Position numbers and translations under genes: made by a program. Positions 1 to 7,160 of a stretch of 10,285 nucleotides of DNA are shown here, in pieces (within the stretch, counting starts at the first letter, position 1; every line of letters starts with the position of its first letter). Origin of the DNA: CAADGY01 sp900696665. Lineage in GTDB: Bacteria; Acidobacteriota; Terriglobia; Bryobacterales; Bryobacteraceae. The DNA is taken from NCBI GenBank assembly GCA_035063885.1, contig JAPSFM010000155.1, positions 1 to 10,285 on the forward strand. The letters run 5' to 3'. The notes beneath the pieces were generated by a model. The model did not search any database and had not been told where the DNA came from. It worked only from the letters and a program-made list of their open reading frames with translations.

Positions 1-819
1 CCAACCCAGGAAGAATATGAGACCAACCGTCGCGGCAAGAGCCGCGAAGGTCAACAGCAGGCGCCGGAGACGGCCGGGCTGCTCTTCTTCTTCCTCTCGT
101 GCTTGCTCGCGGCGCGCGCGACGGCGGTGGCGCACCGTACCGGGCGGCACCATTGGCCGCTCAACGAAAGGCCGCTCAACGAAAGGCGGCTCGACGTGGC
201 GCGCTTCCGCGGGGAGTATCGGAGCGCTTGGCTGCACCACCGGTTCTTCAGGTGGCGAAGGCATGCTCGTGTATTCGGTGTTGAGCGAAAGCGGCGGCTG
301 TCCTTCGGTTAGAAGCCGCCCATGCCGCTTGTAGAAATACGCTGCGACACATTCGCGCAGCGAAACAGGTTTGATAAGAAGAAAAATCTGGCGGGGATCG
401 GTGAAATACATCCGAGCCAGTTCTTCGTCCGCTTCATCCAGCTCGATGTCTCGGCCGGTACAACTTCGGTAGTAGCCCACCACTGCCACTTCTTTGTCTG
501 CCCCGTACGCGGCGAGCCTCTGCTCCAGCCCGGCGCGATCGGTATCGGAGAGGATGAACGAAGGACCGAAGCGGTGCTCGCACGAAACCGGGCCGATCGA
601 TTCCACGCGCACGGCGATCTCATTGGAGTTCGCGAACCGTCCAAGCAGTAGGCCGCCGACTTCGGCGCCGCGCCGCGGAAGAGCCTGCACACCGCGATAT
701 ACTTCACCCCGCAGCGTCTGAATCAGTTCCCGGTTTAACTCTACTGAAGCGGATCCGGTCGCGCTTTCCCACCGCAAATAGGCGGCCTCGGTACCAGGAC
801 TGGATAAATCTCTACTCAC
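1..819 (-). CDS. Membrane-anchored JAB/MPN-like protein, partial (C-terminus off the left edge)
   Basis: The minus strand reads open for 273 codons from a GTG at 819 to the window edge. An in-frame stop lies 12 codons upstream, near 853-855, and no ATG gives the whole domain, so GTG 819 is the best start, although no clear ribosome binding site precedes it. Residues about 25-170 look like a JAB/MPN (Mov34) fold: AEVGGLLLGRF (52-62), EHRFGPSFILSDTDR (81-95), VGYYRSC (114-120), LDEAD (127-131) and a following IFLLIKP strand. The glutamate (E53) and final aspartate (D131) of a JAMM zinc site are kept, but both histidines of HxH are R118 and C120 and the serine is D128, so peptidase activity is unlikely. 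Residues 174-233 are proline-rich, 230-253 are strongly charged (RRARREQAREEEEEQ), and 254-273 form a membrane helix. I infer a cytoplasmic sensing or binding domain tethered to the membrane, with an unseen part beyond it. Confidence 0.75.
   Translation of the reverse strand, partial: MSRDLSSPGTEAAYLRWESATGSASVELNRELIQTLRGEVYRGVQALPRRGAEVGGLLLGRFANSNEIAVRVESIGPVSCEHRFGPSFILSDTDRAGLEQRLAAYGADKEVAVVGYYRSCTGRDIELDEADEELARMYFTDPRQIFLLIKPVSLRECVAAYFYKRHGRLLTEGQPPLSLNTEYTSMPSPPEEPVVQPSAPILPAEARHVEPPFVERPFVERPMVPPGTVRHRRRARREQAREEEEEQPGRLRRLLLTFAALAATVGLIFFLGW
157..197. repeat. 15-bp tandem repeat inside the JAB/MPN-like gene
   Basis: Two perfect copies of CCGCTCAACGAAAGG lie head to tail at 157-171 and 172-186, followed by a degenerate third copy from 187 (CGGCTCGACGT). 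On the minus strand they encode the linker motif FVERP twice, next to a related HVEPP. The repeat is in frame, so copy-number change would lengthen or shorten the proline-rich linker by five residues without breaking the gene. Confidence 0.85.
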
Positions 820-908
820 AGATATGTGTACTGGCCACGCCCGCTCTCAACCGCTATGCGTAGAAGTAGCCTTCCTTCCGCCATTTTAGTGCGGCGGGTA
901 GTCCTGCT
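820..908. other. Intergenic gap between tesA and the JAB/MPN-like gene, weak hairpin
   Basis: This 89-bp gap separates two minus-strand genes. It contains a 5-bp inverted repeat CCGCC/GGCGG (878-882 and 893-897, 10-base loop) just after the tesA stop. There is no following T-run on the minus strand, so it is at best a weak terminator or attenuator. I see no convincing promoter hexamers; the downstream gene may be co-transcribed with tesA. Confidence 0.3.
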
Positions 909-1583
909 TCACCTTTTTTTCAACAACGGTTCAAGTGTCTTCATTACATTCGACGCAACCAGCCGGTTGCCTTCCGCCGTAGGGTGAAGCCGGTCGGCCT
1001 GCATGTGCTCACCGGACTCGGCAACTCCGGCGAGAAAAAATGGGATCAGCGGCGCTGAATGCTTCTTTGCCAGATCGGTAAAAATGTGCTCGAAATCGCG
1101 AATATAATCAGGGCCGTAGTTGCGCGGTAACGTCATTCCCGCCAGGACCACCCGAGCACCGCCCCGTTTCAGCGTTTCGATCATTTCATCCAGATTCGCA
1201 CGTGTAGAGGCCAAGGGGAGCCCGCGCAATCCGTCGTTAGCGCCCAACTCAAGAACCACAACTTCCGGCTTCATGGCCAGCACAGCGTCCAGCCGTTCCA
1301 AGCCGCCACTGGTGGTGTCCCCGCTGATGCCCTGGTTCACAACACGGTAGGCGTATCCGCGTGCGTCGAGCATCGCTTGCAAAAAGTCCGGATAACTTTT
1401 TCCGGCGTCTACGCCCAACCCCGCTGTCAAACTGTCTCCAAACGCAACGATCACCGGACGCTCATCAGCGGGGGGCGTCATATCAGTACTGGTGGCATCC
1501 CGCGGCGGCTGCCGCGCGGCCTCACGATCGCTGCGGCAACCTGCCAGAAGCAAACCGGCGGCAAGAAAAAGCAGAGCCCTCAC
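909..1583 (-). CDS. tesA: SGNH/GDSL lipase-esterase, TesA family (acyl-CoA thioesterase I / arylesterase), predicted lipoprotein
   Basis: This 224-residue protein carries all four SGNH blocks: GDSLTAGLG with nucleophile Ser51, ISGDT with oxyanion Gly88, LGAND with Asn116, and DRLHP with Asp197 and His200. The family hydrolyses acyl thioesters, arylesters and lysophospholipids. The N-terminus is a lipoprotein signal: M-R, a hydrophobic core, then the lipobox LAGC with Cys16, followed by a polar, proline-containing spacer (17-42) before the catalytic domain. E. coli TesA is instead a soluble periplasmic enzyme of similar size. The GTG start at 1583 is fixed by an in-frame TGA immediately upstream; the ribosome binding site is poor. 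It is divergent from the YbbA-like ATPase with a 32-bp gap, the same neighbourhood as in E. coli. The functional family is secure; the natural substrate is not. Confidence 0.92.
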   Translation of the reverse strand: MRALLFLAAGLLLAGCRSDREAARQPPRDATSTDMTPPADERPVIVAFGDSLTAGLGVDAGKSYPDFLQAMLDARGYAYRVVNQGISGDTTSGGLERLDAVLAMKPEVVVLELGANDGLRGLPLASTRANLDEMIETLKRGGARVVLAGMTLPRNYGPDYIRDFEHIFTDLAKKHSAPLIPFFLAGVAESGEHMQADRLHPTAEGNRLVASNVMKTLEPLLKKR

Positions 1584-1615
1584 TCAAGACTCATCATAAT
1601 GTCAGATGGGGCTAC
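1584..1615. promoter_or_regulatory. tesA-ybbA: 32-bp divergent start region between tesA and ybbA
   Basis: Only 32 bp separate the start codons of two divergent genes, too little for two full promoters with leaders. A CATAAT hexamer at 1595-1600 could be a -10 box for the plus-strand operon, but it has no matching -35 box 17 bp upstream and would leave a leader of only about nine bases. The promoters therefore probably lie partly inside the opposite coding sequences. This is inference from spacing. Confidence 0.35.
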
Positions 1616-2305
1616 ATGTCGAAACCAGGTCCGATGATTCACGCATCGGGACTCACCAAGACCATCGATTCGGGGGCGCACACGGTGGAGATCCTTCGGG
1701 GTATCAATCTGGAGATTCCACGCGGGCAGTTTGTCGCCATCATGGGGCCATCCGGAAGCGGCAAGAGTACACTCCTGGGATTGCTCGCCGGACTCGACAC
1801 GGCAACTTCCGGCCGCGTCGTTATTGACGGAAACGACATCACCGGGCTGGAAGAAGATGAGCTGGCGCGGATCCGCGGCCGCAAAATCGGATTTGTGTTC
1901 CAGTCTTACCATTTGATCCCAACGCTGACGGCTGAAGAAAACGTGCTGCTGCCGTTGGAGTTGGCCGGGGAAAATCATACGGGAGTGGAACGTGCCGGTG
2001 AACTGCTGGGAAAAGTGGGCTTGCTCGACCGGCGCGATCATTATCCGGTTCAGCTTTCGGGCGGCGAACAGCAGCGTGTCGCGCTAGCTCGCGCGTTCGT
2101 TTTGCGCCCGCCTATCATCATGGCGGACGAACCGACGGGCAATCTCGATACAGCGAATGGCCGCATGGTTCTCGATCTCCTGATCGGCCTCAACAGGCGC
2201 GAAGAGACGACTCTGGTCCTTGTGACGCACGATCAGGAGATCAGCGCACGAGCCGACCGGCGTGTCCTGCTGCGCGACGGCGTGATTGCGGCGGACGAGG
2301 TATGA
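1616..2305 (+). CDS. ybbA: ABC transporter ATP-binding protein, YbbA/LolD-type
   Basis: The protein has 229 residues, the usual size for a single ABC ATPase of the LolD/MacB/YbbA class that powers FtsX-type permeases rather than classic import channels. Visible motifs are Walker A GPSGSGKST (44-52), Q-loop Gln96, signature LSGGEQ (147-152), Walker B IIMADE (167-172) followed by PTGNLD, and switch His205. The reading frame stays open to 1361, but that extension lies antisense to tesA and has no family similarity; the ATG at 1616 gives the normal N-terminus, and ATG 1634 is an alternative. The gene overlaps the permease start by four bases (ATGA), indicating translational coupling. YbbA-YbbP-type exporters are thought to move hydrophobic molecules or act on envelope lipids; the pairing with TesA fits this, but the substrate is unknown. 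Confidence 0.93.
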   Translation: MSKPGPMIHASGLTKTIDSGAHTVEILRGINLEIPRGQFVAIMGPSGSGKSTLLGLLAGLDTATSGRVVIDGNDITGLEEDELARIRGRKIGFVFQSYHLIPTLTAEENVLLPLELAGENHTGVERAGELLGKVGLLDRRDHYPVQLSGGEQQRVALARAFVLRPPIIMADEPTGNLDTANGRMVLDLLIGLNRREETTLVLVTHDQEISARADRRVLLRDGVIAADEV

Positions 2306-4872
2306 ACAGCTTCCCCTGGCGCACCGCTTTTCGTATTGGTTGGCGGGAGGCACGCGCCGCCAAGAGCAAATTTCTCTTCGTGATTCTGTCGGTGGCCGCG
2401 GGAGTGGGCGCCATCACCGGTGTACGCGGGTTCAGTGAAGCATTCCGCGGAATGCTTCTCCGCGAAGCCAGAACCCTAATGGCGGCGGACCTGTCGGTGC
2501 GCATGTTTGAGATGCCGGACCCTGCGCAATCGGCCGCCATGAAGGCGCTCGAACAAAAGGGGATCGTACGAACATGGATCACCGAAACGGTCTCCATGAT
2601 GTCCGCTCGCAATCTGCTGGACCCCTTACTGGTTTCGGTGAAGGCGGTCCAGCCCGCCTTGTACCCTTTCTACGGGCAGATCCGGCTGAGCACCGGCGGC
2701 ACGCTGCGCGACAAGCTGACTCCGGACGCCGTTGTCGTCTCGGCGGATCTTCTGCTGCGGCTGGATGCATCGATCGGCGACACGATTCGTCTTGGTGAAA
2801 GCGACTACCGTATCGCGGCAATCGTCACGATGGAGCCGGATCGCATGACCGGCAGCCTGAACGTAGGGCCGCGCGTGATGTTGAGCCGCGAAGGTCTGGA
2901 CCGTTCGAAAATCATGGCGCCGGGCAGCCGCGCTTCGCAGCGTTTTCTCTTCAAACTTCCATCGGCGGGGCCTGGTGTGGAAACCGTACGGGCGGAGTTG
3001 CGACGCGTCTTTCCTTCGGCACTCATCGCCGACTTCCGCCAGACGCATCCGCTGATCACCCGTGGGCTGAATCGCGCCACAACGTTTTTGAGTTTGGTAA
3101 GCCTGATCTCGCTGATCGTGGGCGCTCTCGGCATTGCCACCGCGGTGCATTCTCATTTGCGGCAGCGAATGGATTCGATTGCTGTGATGAAATGCCTGGG
3201 TGCGGCATCGCCGCAGATCATCCGGATCTATCTGCTTCAAACGCTTTTGCTGGGCCTGGCCGGCTCGCTCGCCGGTATCGTGGTGGGGCTTTTTGTGCAG
3301 GTTGCCTTTCCTGCCTTGATCTCCCGTTACTTTCCGATTGGCCCCGGCATCCGAATCGATTTCTGGACGTTGTTGCAGGGCATGAGCGCGGGTATCCTGA
3401 CCACACTGCTTTTCACGTGGCCTCCCCTGGCCGCTATCAGACGGATCCGGCCGGGTCTTATCCTGCGGCGAGATATGCCCGAAGCGCGCCTTTCGTGGAC
3501 CGAACGCAGCCGGAATCTTCGGAGCGCGGCGATGGGCGGGGCCATCATTCTCGCCGGATTGGGTGTGCTGGCTGCCACGCTCGCGGGTGGTTCGCTCTCT
3601 TACTCTGCCCGTATCGGCGGCTGGTTTTCAGGTGGTCTGCTCGCGAGTCTCGTGCTGATGGCCGGGTTTGGGAAGCTTCTGCTAGCCGGTCTGAAAGCTG
3701 TAGTGGAGCACAGCCCCGTCACGCTGCCGGCGACGGTTCGCCACGGACTGGCGAATCTATATCGCCCGGGCACGCAAACGCCGTTCATTCTGGCGGCGCT
3801 TGGGGTGGGAGTCATGTTCACTCTTACTGTTTTTCTGGTGCAGCGCTCCATGCTGTTGCAGATGATTCGCAGTGCGCCTCCGGAAATGCCCAATGTTTTC
3901 CTGATCAACGTCACGGAGCGCGAGCGTGCAGGATTGCTTGACCTGCTTTCCAAACAGCCGGGCGTTGAGAAGCCTCCCGAAGTGGTTGCCGCCGTTTCGG
4001 CCAAGCTGGAATCCATCGACGGCGTACCGGTAGAAAAGGCTTCCAATGACGCCCGGAGACGCCGGTTTTACCGGACACGCATGGTCACACGCGCGGAAGA
4101 AAAGCCGTCAGACACTGAAATTGTGAGCGGGCGATGGTGGGATGTGAAGAATCCGGGCCCGCCGCAAGTTTCGGTGTCCGAGGAAGCGGCTGAAGTTCTT
4201 CACATCCGGCCAGGGGCGCGTCTTGAATTCAGCGCGTCCGGCCGGACATTTTCCGCACAGGTGTCGAGTGTTCACCGCACGGAGGCAGTCCGCCCTGGAT
4301 CGAGCATCGAATTTGTCTTCACCCCCGGCGCGCTCGAAGGATTGCCGGCAATCTACTATGGCGGCATGAGAGTGCGTGCTAAAGATGTCGCAGCGCTCCA
4401 GCGGGCCGCATACCGCCGTTATCCGACGGTCACGATTGTAAATGCAGCGGACGTGCTCGAGATTGTACAGGAGGTCGTCGATCAGATCGCCATCGTGGTG
4501 CGCTTCGTCTCCTCGTTCGCGATCCTGGCGGGCGCTATTGTGCTCGCTTCCAGTGTGGCAGGCACGCGGTTTCGCCGCGTCCGCGAGATCGCCATCTTCA
4601 AGGCGCTTGGCGCTACGCGGCGGCGCGTCTCCGGCATCTATTCCATCGAGTTCATCGTGCTTGGCGCCGTCGCGGGGTTGATGGGGAGTTTACTGGCCAC
4701 CGCTTTTTCGGCACTCCTGCTAAAACGCCTTTTCGATGCCGGCTTCCGCTTCGACCCCGTGCCGAATCTTCTTGCTATCGCATTCACCGCTTTCCTTGCC
4801 ACAAGCACCGGGTGGCTCGCCGGCTACCGCATTCTCGATCAGAAACCACTCGAAGTCTTGCGCAATGAGTAA
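2302..4872 (+). CDS. ybbP: ABC transporter permease with two FtsX domains, YbbP-like
   Basis: An 856-residue inner-membrane protein, close to the roughly 800 residues of E. coli YbbP. I count ten likely membrane helices: about 23-41, 262-283, 311-335, 357-378, 410-430, 440-463, 494-514, 730-752, 779-808 and 822-842. An extracytoplasmic domain follows helix 1 (about 45-255) and another lies between helices 7 and 8 (about 520-725). Two FtsX cores are clear: helices 2-4 with RQRMDSIAVMKCLGA (288-302), and helices 8-10 with the parallel RRVREIAIFKALGA coupling segment that contacts the ATPase. This ten-helix, double-FtsX layout is typical of the YbbP/LolCE-like 'mechanotransmission' group. The ATG overlaps the ybbA stop, so the two proteins are probably made together. 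The family call is firm; the transported substrate or envelope function is not known from sequence. Confidence 0.92.
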   Translation: MNSFPWRTAFRIGWREARAAKSKFLFVILSVAAGVGAITGVRGFSEAFRGMLLREARTLMAADLSVRMFEMPDPAQSAAMKALEQKGIVRTWITETVSMMSARNLLDPLLVSVKAVQPALYPFYGQIRLSTGGTLRDKLTPDAVVVSADLLLRLDASIGDTIRLGESDYRIAAIVTMEPDRMTGSLNVGPRVMLSREGLDRSKIMAPGSRASQRFLFKLPSAGPGVETVRAELRRVFPSALIADFRQTHPLITRGLNRATTFLSLVSLISLIVGALGIATAVHSHLRQRMDSIAVMKCLGAASPQIIRIYLLQTLLLGLAGSLAGIVVGLFVQVAFPALISRYFPIGPGIRIDFWTLLQGMSAGILTTLLFTWPPLAAIRRIRPGLILRRDMPEARLSWTERSRNLRSAAMGGAIILAGLGVLAATLAGGSLSYSARIGGWFSGGLLASLVLMAGFGKLLLAGLKAVVEHSPVTLPATVRHGLANLYRPGTQTPFILAALGVGVMFTLTVFLVQRSMLLQMIRSAPPEMPNVFLINVTERERAGLLDLLSKQPGVEKPPEVVAAVSAKLESIDGVPVEKASNDARRRRFYRTRMVTRAEEKPSDTEIVSGRWWDVKNPGPPQVSVSEEAAEVLHIRPGARLEFSASGRTFSAQVSSVHRTEAVRPGSSIEFVFTPGALEGLPAIYYGGMRVRAKDVAALQRAAYRRYPTVTIVNAADVLEIVQEVVDQIAIVVRFVSSFAILAGAIVLASSVAGTRFRRVREIAIFKALGATRRRVSGIYSIEFIVLGAVAGLMGSLLATAFSALLLKRLFDAGFRFDPVPNLLAIAFTAFLATSTGWLAGYRILDQKPLEVLRNE

Positions 4873-5026
4873 AGCGCGATAACAACGGATCTACGCCACG
4901 GGAATCGGGCCCGTCGCAAACCCGCCTCGGACAGGGGAACCCGCACGAACCGGTATCCTGTTTCCCACCTTGACGGAGACAATCTGCCGGTTCGCTCCTT
5001 TCATCACAGACGCGGAGAGGCCGTTC
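4873..5026. other. Convergent intergenic region with a short inverted repeat
   Basis: This 154-bp gap lies between the ends of ybbP (plus) and the first oxidoreductase (minus). ACGGG/CCCGT at about 4899-4915 can form a 5-bp stem with a seven-base loop, overlapping the palindrome CGGGCCCG; no T-run follows on either strand, so I do not call it a terminator with confidence. On the minus strand one frame stays open to a TAG at 4891-4893 and reads like ordinary protein (see findings). Confidence 0.3.
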
Positions 5027-6040
5027 TCACGTGCCCATAACAGTAGCTTCAGATCGAGTCCGCGCCGATTCGAACGCTGCCTCCAGGACGGCCATGTTCG
5101 AGAGGGAATCCTCGAGAGGCGTGGGCACTTCCCCATCTTCCCGGATAGCACGGGAGAAATCGTCCCCTTGAATGGTGTACTGGTCGCAAATCGGGAGTTC
5201 CTCCGTCCGGATTCCACTTCCGAACACGTCGGCTCCATTGTCCACAAACAAGCGGCAGGGGCGGTCCGGCGGCGCGTTGAAGGGAATCTCCACCTCCACG
5301 CGCCCCTTGGTTCCAAGGATCTGGATCCGTTGATAGGGAACCAGTTGCGTGCTGCAAGTGAAGGTGCAATAGCCCGAGGGAAACTTCAGAATAGCAGAGG
5401 CCAGACGGTCGATGCCCATTTCCGGGTCGCGATCCATCGCGGCGCTGACGGCCGCCGGTTCTTCGCCAAACAGAAATCGCGAAATGTGGATGGGATAACA
5501 GCCGATATCCATCAACCCGCCACCGCCATACTCGGGCACGTTCCGGATGTTACCCGGATCGCGATTGAAGTAGCTGAATGCAGCCACAATGGCGCGCAGT
5601 TCGCCGATCTCACCCGAATGCGCCAACTCCCTCGCACGCAGCCATTGCGGATGCGTGCGGACCATGAACGCTTCGCCGATCTTTACACCCGTTTCGTCGC
5701 GCACTTGCATCAGCCCGCGGCATTCCGCCACGCTCATCGCAACCGGCTTTTCGCACAACACGTGCTTCCCCGTGCGGGCCGCAAGAGTGGACCACGGCAC
5801 GTGCAGGTGATTCGGCAACGGATTGTAGACCGCCTCCACATCCGGGTCTGCGAGCAACTCTTCATAGGACCCGTACGCCTTCCCGATACCCAACCGCTCC
5901 GCGGCGGCTCTGGCTTTGGCGATATCGCGCGAGGCAATCGCGGTGACCTCACCCCATTCGCCTTTTTGCATTGCCGGAATCACTTTCGTGGCCGCAATCT
6001 TCGCGACGCCGAGAACACCCCAACGTACCTTTTCACGCAT
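5027..6040 (-). CDS. Gfo/Idh/MocA family NAD(P)-dependent oxidoreductase
   Basis: A 337-residue cytoplasmic enzyme of the usual family length. The N-terminal Rossmann fold starts at once (VRWGVLGVAKIA, residues 5-16, the GxxGxAxIA variant of the glycine motif), the catalytic-lysine motif is CEKPVAM (96-102, Lys98), and the C-terminal domain carries GGGGLMDIGCYPIH (172-185) with Asp178, Tyr182 and His185 in the substrate site. Members oxidise or reduce sugars, inositols and related polyols, or act as dimeric dihydrodiol or glucose-fructose oxidoreductases; the exact substrate cannot be read here. I chose the ATG at 6040 because it sits directly before the Rossmann strand. The frame stays open upstream to 6217, but that part lies antisense to the next gene and does not resemble the family. 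It is divergent from a second, distant family member, with starts about 46 bp apart. Confidence 0.92.
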   Translation of the reverse strand: MREKVRWGVLGVAKIAATKVIPAMQKGEWGEVTAIASRDIAKARAAAERLGIGKAYGSYEELLADPDVEAVYNPLPNHLHVPWSTLAARTGKHVLCEKPVAMSVAECRGLMQVRDETGVKIGEAFMVRTHPQWLRARELAHSGEIGELRAIVAAFSYFNRDPGNIRNVPEYGGGGLMDIGCYPIHISRFLFGEEPAAVSAAMDRDPEMGIDRLASAILKFPSGYCTFTCSTQLVPYQRIQILGTKGRVEVEIPFNAPPDRPCRLFVDNGADVFGSGIRTEELPICDQYTIQGDDFSRAIREDGEVPTPLEDSLSNMAVLEAAFESARTRSEATVMGT

Positions 6041-6086
6041 ATAGCGAGTTTCCCACGCCTGCCGGCCTGTGATAACTTCAATGCCG

Positions 6087-7160
6087 ATGCAACGACGCAC
6101 CTTCGCACAGACTCTTGCGGCTTCCGCACTCCCGGCGCAAGACAAGCGCATTGCAGCCGCCCTGCTAACGCATGAAGCGGCGCCGCATCTTGGAGCGTAC
6201 CTGGAAGGGTTGGCCAAAACCGAAGAGGTTTCTTCCGTTTATCTCGCGGCTGCCGGCGGAAAAGTCGAGCCGTTGGCGCGAAAGGCGCTCGGCGCAAAGC
6301 TGGCGGGTGCCTACCGTTCGCCGAAGGAGCTTTTCGGCGTTCACAGGCCCCAAATGGCTCTCGTCACGATGGAAGCCGTTCTGGCGCCTCCGGCCATTGC
6401 CGCTGCACTCGCCGCTGGCTGCGATGTGTTGGCCGAGAAGCCGGCTTGCACAAACCTCGCGGATTTTGAAGTGTTAGTTGAAAAATCCCGGCAGGCGCGG
6501 CGTCCGCTGGTTCTCGCGCTTGCCAATCGCGTCGATCCCATCCTGCTCGAAGCGAAGCGCGTCGTCGAATCCGGAGCCATTGGCAAGCCCTATGGTCTCG
6601 ATCTGCAAATGGTGGCGGACCAGACGCGCCTCACACGTCCCGCTTACCACAAGACGTGGGTCGCGCAGAAGGAGCGTGCCGGTGGCGGGCACCTGATCTG
6701 GCTCGGCATTCACTGGCTTGATCTTGCCATGTATCTGACGAACTCACGGATTCGCGAGGTGGCGGGCTTCACGGCGAACGTGGGCGGCCAGCCGCTCGAC
6801 ACCGAAGACGCGGCTGTGGTCGCCCTGCGTTTTGACAACGGCGCGCTGGGAACCCTGACGTCAGGCTATTATCTGGACCGCGGCTATCATTCGCTCGTCA
6901 AAATCTGGGGCTCGGAAGGCTGGCTGGCAGTACAAAAGCATACGCACAAACCGCCGCTCGAATGGTACAGCCGGGGCGAGATGCATAAGTTCGACGGCCC
7001 GGCCGTTCCCGCGGGCTACACGGAATTCGTTCGCGCCATCGCCCGCGCCTCAGCCGGTCTCGACCCCTGGCCTTTGACCGTCGACGACAGCCTCTATGTT
7101 TTGAAAACGGTGTTTGCGGCCTACCGCGCCGCGGAGTCGGGCAGAACGCAATCAGTCTGA
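6087..7160 (+). CDS. Gfo/Idh/MocA-like protein with twin-arginine-like N-terminus and degenerate cofactor motif
   Basis: A 357-residue product counted from the ATG at 6087; ATG 6081 and GTG 6069 are in-frame alternatives and none has a clear ribosome binding site. From 6087 the protein begins MQRRTFAQTLAASALPAQ, a twin-arginine-like leader with an unusually short hydrophobic part. The expected GxGxxG after the first strand is missing: residues 21-33 read RIAAALLTHEAAP. The rest is recognisable: AEKPACTN (116-123, catalytic Lys118), ESGAIGKPYGL (161-171), and GGGHLIWLGIHWLDL (199-213) with His209 and Asp212. The C-terminal domain seems intact. Either the cofactor is held in another way, or the protein is a binding or non-redox relative. 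Its 3' end overlaps the end of the convergent GatZ-like gene by nine bases. The family call is secure; activity and export are uncertain. Confidence 0.85.
   Translation: MQRRTFAQTLAASALPAQDKRIAAALLTHEAAPHLGAYLEGLAKTEEVSSVYLAAAGGKVEPLARKALGAKLAGAYRSPKELFGVHRPQMALVTMEAVLAPPAIAAALAAGCDVLAEKPACTNLADFEVLVEKSRQARRPLVLALANRVDPILLEAKRVVESGAIGKPYGLDLQMVADQTRLTRPAYHKTWVAQKERAGGGHLIWLGIHWLDLAMYLTNSRIREVAGFTANVGGQPLDTEDAAVVALRFDNGALGTLTSGYYLDRGYHSLVKIWGSEGWLAVQKHTHKPPLEWYSRGEMHKFDGPAVPAGYTEFVRAIARASAGLDPWPLTVDDSLYVLKTVFAAYRAAESGRTQSV

Noticed and set aside
309..707. 132-codon minus-strand frame starting with ATG
   Set aside because: It is an out-of-frame shadow of the JAB/MPN-like gene, which runs open through the same region to the window edge with domain-like content.
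1361..1615. In-frame N-terminal extension of the ABC ATPase
   Set aside because: It overlaps tesA on the other strand and has low-complexity, non-family content; the ATG at 1616 gives the normal ATPase N-terminus.
4970..6175. 401-codon plus-strand open frame
   Set aside because: It lies antisense to the clear Gfo/Idh/MocA gene, has no recognisable motifs and is rich in His/Arg/Pro as expected of an antisense frame in GC-rich DNA.
6041..6217. Upstream extension of the minus-strand oxidoreductase
   Set aside because: The extension is antisense to the next gene and unlike the family; the Rossmann strand begins right after the ATG at 6040.
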